Assembly (NCBI GenBank): GCA_035578905.1
Contig: JAQJVL010000246.1
Span: forward strand, 744,001 to 808,000
From: Stictocephala bisonia
Lineage: Eukaryota > Arthropoda > Insecta > Hemiptera > Membracidae
Reading direction: 5' to 3'
Length of the DNA: 64,000 nt
The notes beneath the pieces are model-generated. The model ran no database searches, was not told the DNA's origin, and saw only the letters and a program-made list of their open reading frames with translations. How positions within the stretch are numbered: position 1 is the stretch's first letter; each line of letters opens with the position of its first letter. Below, in pieces: positions 55,127 to 64,000 of the stretch. A program made the position numbers and the translations under genes.

Positions 55127-56524
55127 TGTACCGGGTCTTGGACCGGTACAGTTTCGTTTTTTCCGTCGTAGTCTGCCGGGCTGCCTGAGATTCGCTTTTG
55201 CCCGGCGTTTCGCGTACTTTGGTGGCCGTTGGCCCAGTTCCGTTTCGTTCCGTGTTCCAGCAGCTTCGGTCAGGTTGGCCTGGCTGTTCAGTGGTCTTGT
55301 GCTGCCTGCAGAAATAGACATGTTCAGATAGACACACTAAAACTCCAGGGTCCTTGAGTAGGACGTTTCTGCCCTCGGCCTGCCGTCCGGGGATTGTCTA
55401 CCATCTACTCTGCTAGCCTGGCCTGAGGACCATGTTGGAGCCTGGAGGCGCCCGCTACCCGCTCTACATCTTTGTGGTATAAGTCTCCTGTCCTCAGGTC
55501 AGTGTTTTCCATCTTGTTTTCCTGGCGGCTGAGCTGGGGGTTTTGCTGTTTAAATATATATAAAGAAAATAACCCAAGAAAAACCAGTGAAATATATAAA
55601 AAGAAAAAAAAAGAAGAGAAAAAAATTTGTGGAACTTTATGTGGCCTAGGCCTAAAACCAGAGTGATTTATGCAACACAGCCATGCGGACCTATATATGT
55701 TTTTTTTTTATAAAAGGAAAAAAAAAACTTAAAATACAAACCAAAGGAACTTTTTGATGTTAATATTTATTTATATTTATATTTCTGGTTATTTAGTTTA
55801 ATTAGTTTATTTTGTTGTTAGATTTTTTAGAGTTTATATTTGTCAGGTCCCTATTGTTAAATTGTGTTGTTATTTATTGTTATGTTTAGGCCTAGTGATC
55901 GTTATTTATTTTTTGTTGTTGTTAATTGTATTATAGATGTCTTGAAGTGCATTTTTACTCGAACGGTACCGTGTTAGATTTTCTTTTTAATTGTTTAATT
56001 TTTAAACTCACCAAAAGGGAATTATGGGACTTTTACTTAACTTCTAATTCGGAGCTGCCCAGGGATTCCGGCTTACTCCCTGGCCCGGTGGAATCAAGGG
56101 ATGTGGGCCAAATTGCCGGCTTAATTGGTGATACCAAAATTGTTATAAATTTTTTTCACTTTTAAATTGTTAATTAATTTGGCTTACGTTTTGGGGTGTC
56201 TCAGGCTAAACTGCAGATAGGCCATGTAGTTGTTAATTGGTAATTTTGGTATTTGTTGAGTTTGTTGTTTTTGTAGCTTTTGTGTCTTATCTTGTTAATT
56301 TTAGTGTTTATTGTTATTAATTGAAGTGCGAATTTATATTGTGGCCTTCTGCCGTTTTGATTTATTAATTTTTCTGGCTTTCATGATAATAAATTTAGTT
56401 TCGCCCAGCTGCCGAGTTTTATTTTGAACCCTCCAACTGCCACCCGTGATCCCATCGCTCGACTTGTTTTGAGCCATCCCCCGGTTGGCACGCTTACCAG
56501 CTTTGGTGGGGGGGATGGGTCTCA
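55127..56524 (+). repeat. 3' LTR
   Basis: TGTACCGGGTC ... GGGTCTCA, 1398 bp, uninterrupted. Holds 44 bases (55637-55680) lost from the 5' LTR at the RTE insertion. Confidence 0.97.
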
Positions 56525-59500
56525 CTTGACATAGCTAAAAAAATGAATTCCTGTCAAGAAAATGTAGCTCCAAACAGTAGATCCATAAACCATTTTTTAG
56601 GAATGACCGACAAAGCAGAAATAAAGCTAAAATAACAGCAGAAAGTAAAAAAAGAGACATAAAAATACTCCATCAAAACATGGACTGACTATCAAATAAA
56701 ATAGAACGGTTAAACCATTTCCTAGCTATCATGCAACCTGACATCCTAATCCTGACTGAACATGGCCTTAAAAAAGAAGAACTCCAAACAACTCATATTT
56801 TTAACTAAACACTATAGTGTGTGACTTCAGAATATAGTAGACTGAACTACCAAAAGGGAGGAGTCGCTATTTATAAAAGTAATGACTTTAACCACACCAT
56901 AGAAACAAGAAACCTACCTAACCCCAGCGTAGAACTTCATTGTGAAATATCACAAATACAGATTCGTGTGGGAGGTAAATATTTACATTTGATTGGAGTC
57001 TACCGGACACAGGGAAAACTGGACGTGGCTTTGGAGGTCATCTCACAAACTCTAGAAAAAACGCCTCTGTGGAATGGTCCTGTCCTCATTATGGGAGATA
57101 TAAACATCGATATCCTTGAACCAAACCGTGAAACCATAGGGCTAAACGAAACCCTGGCAAGTTACAATATGACTCGCCTCAATCTTCCTCCCACCAGAAT
57201 AACTCCTACCTCAGTTAGCTCTATAGACTGTGTTTGTACCAACTTAAAGCATGATGAGGTTGAGGTAGAGGTAATTCATGCTGGAATATCGGACCATTCT
57301 GCGCAGCTATGTAAAGTAAAGTTGTCTGCCCCTAAACCGTCAAATCCTATGTCATTTCGTAGACACTTTAATAAAACCAATTTATTAAGATTGAAAACCT
57401 TGTTAAAATTAGAAACTTGGGAAGATGTCTACAACAAGGATCAAGTGGAGGAAGCCTATACCAACTTTAATAACTCAATAATCACAGCTATTAACTTAAC
57501 TAGTCCCCTAGTAAAATCCAGAGAAAAACGCAGGAAACCCACTAAAATATTTGATGTTGAAGCTGAGCAATTCAGGATATCTTTCTTAGAAGCACAAGAC
57601 CGTTATCTGCTTAGTGGGAAAGAAGAAGACAAGAGAGATATGACAGAAAAGAAAAAGTCATATGACTTAAAACTAAAAGCCTTAAGACGAGAAGCTACAA
57701 AAAACTACATAGATGAGGCAGACAAAAAAATAAGGCTTTGTGGAGTGTAATCAATGCTGAAAGAAAGCCATCAGCTAAAGCTACAAAACCAATAGAACTG
57801 GAAATAGAGGGAATTAGAACAAATGATCCCAAAACAATTGCTCATCATTTCAATTCATTTTTCACTAATGCAGTACAGGCCATTTTGGAAAGAAATCAAC
57901 AGCTAACAACACCAACATTTGACCACACACTAATTAACCAGAACATTCAGTGCCTGATACTTGACCCAACTAATGAGCAAGAACTTACAACAAATAATCA
58001 ACCCCCTAAAAAATAAATCTTCAGCTGGAGTGGAAATCTTCAGCTGGAGTGGATGATGTATCCAATAAACTTTTAAAGACTTGTAAAGAAGAACTAACAC
58101 CCCCACTTGTAAATATCATAAACAAATCTTTCCAGCAAGGAGTCTTCCCAAGTGAATTAAAAGTTGCAAAAGTGCTTCCACTTTTCAAGAAAGGATCTCA
58201 CCTTGACACAAAAAACTACCGGCCCATTTCTTTAATATCTACAATATCCAAAGTTTTTGAAAAAATAGCGCTAAGAAGACTTCTCCAACATCTCACAGAA
58301 CACAATCTACTCTCACCTTTCCAACACGGATTTCTAAGCGGAAGATCAACGATATCAGCCCTCACCTGCCTAACTGAGTACTTAATAGATAATCTTGAAT
58401 GTGGGAATACATCTACAGCAATACTTTTAGACTTCAGCAAAGCGTTTGATTGCTTGGACCACACACTACTGCTTAACAAGATGAACAGGCTTGGAATCTG
58501 TGGAGGTGCTGCTAGGTGGTTCAATAGCTATCTGCAAGCAAGAAGTCAAGTGGTGGAATATCAAAACACTATTAGAGGAGTTAGTCGAGTAGAAAGAACG
58601 ACACCACTACCCATTGTCCAAGGTGTACCTCAAGGCTCTGTACTAGGTCCCATCCTATTTATCCTTAACACGAATGACCTTCCGGACTACTTGCAACATT
58701 TCAACACAACCCTTATGTATGCAGATGACACTGTACTACTCCTTTCTGAAAAAAGCCCAGAAACTTAAGATGTGAAGTCCTTTGTTGCGTTAAATATGGC
58801 AATTCAATACTGTAACCAAAACAGCCTGGTGGTAAATGAAGATAAAACTCAACAACTAGTTTTTGGTAGTAAGAGAGATAAAGTTGGACTGTTACCAGAC
58901 ACTGAACATACTGAAGTAGCTAAATATTTAGGCGAAACCATTGACCAAAAACTGTCATGGACTTCTCATGTTGATATCCTTTGCAATAAACTTAGTTCTA
59001 TTCTCTATGTCATCAGAAGACTAAAAAATATAGGAAACATAGACACCTTAAAAACAGCTTATCACTCTCTCTTTGAATCACACCTTCGTTATGGACTCAC
59101 AGTGTGGGGCAACTCCTCGGCTCACAACACGCAACGTGTTCTCATCCTGCAGAAGAAAGCAATACGACTGATTGCAGGACTCAACAGGAGAGAGAGCTGT
59201 AGACAGCAATTCAAAGAACTTAGGATTTTAACAATAGTATGCCTGTACATAGTTGAAGTAGTAACATATGCAAGCACTCAACAACTTAAAAGAAGAGAAG
59301 ACACACACAACTACAATACCCGATATGCCAAGAATTTTACTTTACCAGCTCACCACTTATCCATATTCGAGGAAAAACCATCTTATACAGGAGCCAAATT
59401 CTTGAACATCCTACCAGAAGAAGCCAAAGGCAATACTACCTGCAGCACGAGAAAACGCCTCATCACATGGTTGCAAGAAAAGCCGTTCTATACTGTAGAC

Positions 59501-59715
59501 GAGTTTATAAACTGGAGGACTTTTCCTTTTTAGTAATCAAATTACTTACAAATTGAAAGTTTTAGTCACTATAAATATGTCACCTTGTATTTTACATTTT
59601 TTCTGAACTTGACTTTTAAAAATTCTTGTACCTTTTTAGCACTAGTTAGTATTATTTTTAACTATGACACCTATTCTGTACTCCATGTATATGAATAAAG
59701 TCTTCTTCTGATTCT
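56525..59715 (+). pseudogene. LINE A: end of ORF1 and ORF2 (endonuclease and reverse transcriptase), few breaks
   Basis: ORF1 finishes at about 56634. ORF2 follows. Endonuclease blocks: IKILHQNMD, QPDILILTEHGL, YQKGGVAIYKSND, VLIMGDINIDILEP, SSIDCVCTNL, GISDHSAQ. RT blocks: DDVSNKLLKTCKEELTP, LPLFKKGSHLDTKNYRPISL, PFQHGFLSGRSTISALTCL, ILLDFSKAFDCLDHTLLL, IVQGVPQGSVLGPILFILNT and MYADDTVLLL. C-terminus: TRYAKNFTLPAHHLS and a final YTVDEFINW block. Breaks: stops near 56684 and 56806-56814, an A-run frameshift near 57728, a 19-bp tandem duplication at about 58015-58052 and one in-frame TAA at 58766. Tail: ATGAATAAAGTCTTCTTCTG to about 59715. CR1/Jockey-like. Confidence 0.9.
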
Positions 59716-61145
59716 GTACATGATTATCTAACAAGAAACAAACAAGACTTAGTTACAATAAGCATTAGATTAAGTAAAATAATGAAAAGTTACCAATATC
59801 AACAATTTAAATTATTTAACCCTTTTAATGCCGACGTGCGCCGCGAGCGCACGTCAGAGTTTGTTCGAAAAATGCCGACGTGCGCCGCGAGCGCACGCGC
59901 CTCGGTCCCGCTTAAACTGCCGATGTGCGCTATGGGCGCACGTCAAGTTTTTATTATATTGTAATTTTATTTGTCGACCGAATGCTTTCAAACTTGACAT
60001 AGGGATTGAAGACAATATGGCAACAACAAAATTATTACTCTACTGATCGTTGTCATGACGTAATAACAGCTGTTTATCTGACGTTTTTACCAATTTTGGA
60101 TAATTACATGTTTTTTTCAAAGATTTTTATATCTACTATGTTTTTGAATGTAAGTGTTTTAATTTTTGTATGTGTACTTACAATTATATGTAGATTAGTC
60201 TCTATATTTTAATACTGTGGTTTAGTTTATACAAAAAGTAGTAATGTATGTTCAAACTTGAAAAAATAAAAAGAAAAAAACTTATTGAAACTTTGTAATA
60301 TAATTTGTTTTAATTTTATTTGTCGACCGAATGCTTTCAAACTTGACATAGGGATTGAAGACAATATGCCATATGGCAACAACAAAATTATTACTCTACT
60401 GATCGTTGTCATGACGAAATAACAGCTGTTTATCTGACGTTTTTACCAATTTTGGATAATTACATGTTTTTTCAAAGATTTTTATATCTACTATGTTTTT
60501 GAATGTAAGTGTTTTAATTTTTGTATGTGTACTTACAATTATATGTAGATTAGTCTCTATATTTTAATACTGTGGTTTAGTTTATACAAAAAGTAGTAAT
60601 GTATGTTCAAACTTGAAAAAATAAAAAGAAAAAAACTTTTTGAAACTTTTTGTAATATAATTTTTTTAAATCTTGTAAATAACTCAAAATTATATTTTCT
60701 TTACTACAAACATATTATTACGAACAAAACAAGACCCCATTTGTTAATTTATAATAACAAATAAGAGAGCTATGAATGTTTTAACAAAATATGTCAAAAT
60801 GGCCTAAAGTGGCCTGGCATTCTTCGCACACCCTTTATGAAAATGGGTTGGCATTTTTCGTAAGTACCCCAAAAAACTGTCTGGCACTAAAAGGGTTAAT
60901 AAGCTACCATTAACAACTAGATTATTACCAAATAATAAATTCAACCAATTTATATCTAAGTGGCTTAAGGGCAACGTTTTTTATTCAGTTGAAGAGTATA
61001 TGACTTGTGATATTGTATGACTAGTATATTTGTAATATATACCTACCTTTATTTTAATCATAGTTACTGTTGTAAACATAGATATACTCGTATATATTAT
61101 TTATTTTTAGATATAAACTGACGAAGTCTATTTATTTTATTTATT
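59716..61145 (+). pseudogene. LINE B 3' end, split by a TTAA element
   Basis: The coding part 59722-59819 (HDYLTRNKQDLVTISIRL ... QQFKLFN) resumes at 60899 (KLPLTTRLLPNN, then QFISKWLKGNVFYSVEEY) and stops near 61020. The join is in frame once 59820-60895 and one TTAA are removed. The 3' UTR runs to a (TTTA)n tail near 61145. The left boundary is the 3' tail of LINE A, so LINE A may have inserted into LINE B or truncated it. Confidence 0.8.
59820..60895. mobile_element. nonautonomous piggyBac-like (TTAA) element 2
   Basis: Ends CCCTTTTAATGCCGAC (59820) and complement of CCCTTTTAGTGCCAGAC (to 60895), with TTAA on both sides (59816-59819 and 60896-60899). The left subterminal zone has two perfect copies and one worn copy of the palindrome GACGTGCGCCGCGAGCGCAC. 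The interior is a ~349-bp direct duplication (59962-60299 and 60311-60660) with few differences. No transposase. Structure parallels the element at 2851-3883. Confidence 0.9.
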
Positions 61146-61149
61146 TATT

Positions 61150-61435
61150 TTTATTTGTTCATAAGACGCCGATCGTCAAGATATGGGCGAATATGGATTT
61201 TGAATGAGTGTGATGAGTGTAGATGAACGAATGTAGTCATTGTTACAAACTAAGGCTGACTATTCCTTAGAAAGTGTCATTGACGATCATAGCCCAATGA
61301 CAAATGAACAGCCGGTGGTTATCAGCTGATCCTTCTCAGAATGTGCTATAACTCTGATTGGGATCGAACTGAGAACCTTTAGCTTATGAAGCTGGGATTG
61401 AACCAACTACGCTACCGACCAATTTTATATTGTAA
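61150..61435 (-). repeat. tRNA-headed SINE, family S1
   Basis: On the minus strand GGTCGGTAGCGTAGTTGG (61421-61404) has an A-box and GGTTCTCAGTTCGATCCC (61380-61363) a B-box. The tRNA-like head is about 70 bases. The body with GATCAGCTGATAACCACCGG, TCAATGACACTTTCTAAGGA, CCATATTCGCCCATATCTTG and a (AAATA)n tail is shared with 18045-18245 and, in part, R3. Confidence 0.8.
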
Positions 61436-63130
<1,695 letters not shown>

Positions 63131-64000
63131 GGATAAAGGTGTGTTCCCGAGTCAACTTAAATATGCTGAGATAAAACCATTATTTAAAAAAGGATCTAAG
63201 AGGATCCAGATAATTACCGAGCAATATCTATTTACCAGCTCTGTCCAAGGTATTTAAAAAAATAGCATGTAGTTAAATTGTAAATTTCTTATAAAGTAAC
63301 CAAGTTTTAGCTATTGAGCAATATGGTTTCAGAAATGGACTGAATACTGTCTCTGCGGTGATGGACCTCATACATCAAGTTGTCAGTGCTTTGGATAGAT
63401 CGCGGAACACGCTGCAGTGTTTTGAGATCTATCCAAGGCATTTGATTCTGTAAAATACGAAATTCTTTTAAATAAACTTAAACTTTACAAATTCTCAGAC
63501 GCAGCTTTATCCTGGATGAAATCATATTTATTGGACAGATATCAGAGGACAATTGTTTTTAAAGATAATAAAAAATTTATTTCTGATTGGACAAAGATTA
63601 AAGATGGTGTTCCTCAAGAGTCCATAATGGGACCACTATTATTTTTGGTCTATATAAATGACCTACCTTGTAATGTTCCATGTAAAACAATTTTGTATGC
63701 TGACGATACGACTGCAATTCTTATGGCAGAAAATTTAGATCAGCTAAATGCCATCACAAAAAATTCTATGCAGAACTTAGATGAGTGGTTTAGAGCTAAC
63801 GGATTACAGCTTAACTTTACAACTAACATTTCTTTAGATGGTTTAGATTCAGATATCAACAGTACTAAATTTTTAGGAATTCTTATTGATCAGAACCTTA
63901 CCTGGAAACCACATATTCACTCTTGCCAAAAAAACTGAGTATGGGATGCTATCAGATGCTGGTACCCGATATTCGCGACAAGGTGCAGTCTGTAATATCA
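63131..64000 (+). pseudogene. CR1/Jockey-like LINE reverse transcriptase in HIPK intron, runs off window
   Basis: In shifting frames: GVFPSQLKYAEIKPLFKKGS, a DNYRAISIY-like block, IEQYGFRNGLNTVSAVMDLI, a DLSKAFDSVKYEILLNKL-like block, WMKSYLLDRYQRTIVF, DGVPQESIMGPLLFLVYIND, ILYADDTTAILMAENL and STKFLGILIDQNLTWKPHIH. The frame changes near 63200, 63240-63300, 63435 and 63936. GVPQES replaces the usual GVPQGS, a further sign of decay. The same sense strand as HIPK. Confidence 0.85.

Larger units (their letters stand above)
48048..56524 (+). mobile_element. Ty3/gypsy LTR retrotransposon, coding-complete, inserted in LINE A
   Basis: Two LTRs begin TGTACCGGGTC and end GGGTCTCA. CTTG flanks both sides (48044-48047 and 56525-56528). 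Order inside: 5' LTR, initiator-tRNA-type primer site, gag, pol in the -1 frame, polypurine tract, 3' LTR. Pol order protease-RT-RNase H-integrase and a 4-bp duplication put it in Ty3/gypsy. No env-like frame. Gag and pol show no premature stop and the LTRs are nearly identical, so it inserted recently. The 5' LTR was later invaded by an RTE LINE end, which may impair its promoter. Removal of the element restores the LINE ORF1 reading frame. Confidence 0.95.

Noticed and set aside
61353..61422. A functional tRNA gene on the minus strand
   Set aside because: The head is followed by a SINE body found elsewhere in the window, and stem pairing is incomplete.

Overview
This window is a stretch of AT-rich, repeat-packed animal nuclear DNA, almost certainly from an insect. 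The evidence is split, spliced coding exons with GT/AG borders, an arthropod-type set of transposable elements (CR1/Jockey-like and RTE LINEs, Ty3/gypsy LTR, Tigger/pogo, hAT, TTAA-flanked piggyBac-like, tRNA-headed SINEs), a 499-base assembly gap and no bacterial gene organisation. A hemipteran is plausible from the flavour of the elements, but that is inference. Very little is host coding sequence. Two consecutive exons of a homeodomain-interacting protein kinase (HIPK, plus strand) lie at 62170-62818. One unassigned candidate exon lies on the minus strand at 5109-5363. Most of the rest is probably intron or intergenic DNA built from nested transposons.

Layout. 0-5 kb: a LINE 3' end, a broken YqaJ-type nuclease gene, a long inverted-repeat (foldback) element split by a LINE, a TTAA-flanked piggyBac-like nonautonomous element, a LINE remnant and a 36-bp tandem repeat. 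5-14 kb: the candidate exon, SINE-like pieces, a second foldback element, a minisatellite, worn gypsy-integrase and Tc/mariner-type transposase remnants and a 48-bp tandem repeat. 14.4-16.6 kb: an apparently complete Tigger/pogo transposon with an uninterrupted transposase, sitting at a duplicated TA inside a SINE-like repeat. 17-25 kb: LINE pieces, including a rearranged LINE carrying PHD-finger/coiled-coil/FP-type ORF1 parts and an ORF2, inserted into a repeat whose unoccupied copy lies at about 40 kb.

25.4-32.7 kb: a hAT transposon with a perfect 8-bp target duplication. Its broken transposase is split by a second, 5.6-kb element with 32-bp perfect terminal inverted repeats. 33-41 kb: a foldback-like element with inverted arrays of a short tandem repeat, a CR1-like LINE, a 36-bp minisatellite, second copies of two long repeats, and a near-perfect 190-bp-arm hairpin. 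41-47 kb: a tRNA-headed SINE, RTE remnants, the gap and a Tigger tail.

47.4-59.7 kb: a LINE whose ORF1 is split by an 8.5-kb Ty3/gypsy retrotransposon. That element has intact gag and pol, a canonical -1 frameshift signal between them, matching LTRs and a CTTG target duplication. Its 5' LTR in turn carries an RTE LINE end. 59.7-61.1 kb: a LINE C-terminus split by a second TTAA element. 61.1-64 kb: SINE, HIPK exons, and a further LINE running off the end.

How it works together: there is no operon-like cooperation. The value of the window is as a stratigraphic record. At least six insertions can be read as X inside Y, and in several of them the target reading frame or repeat closes up when the inserted element is mentally removed. 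The strongest candidates for something undescribed are the foldback family (four copies here), the 5.6-kb element inside the hAT, and the element with inverted minisatellite arms.
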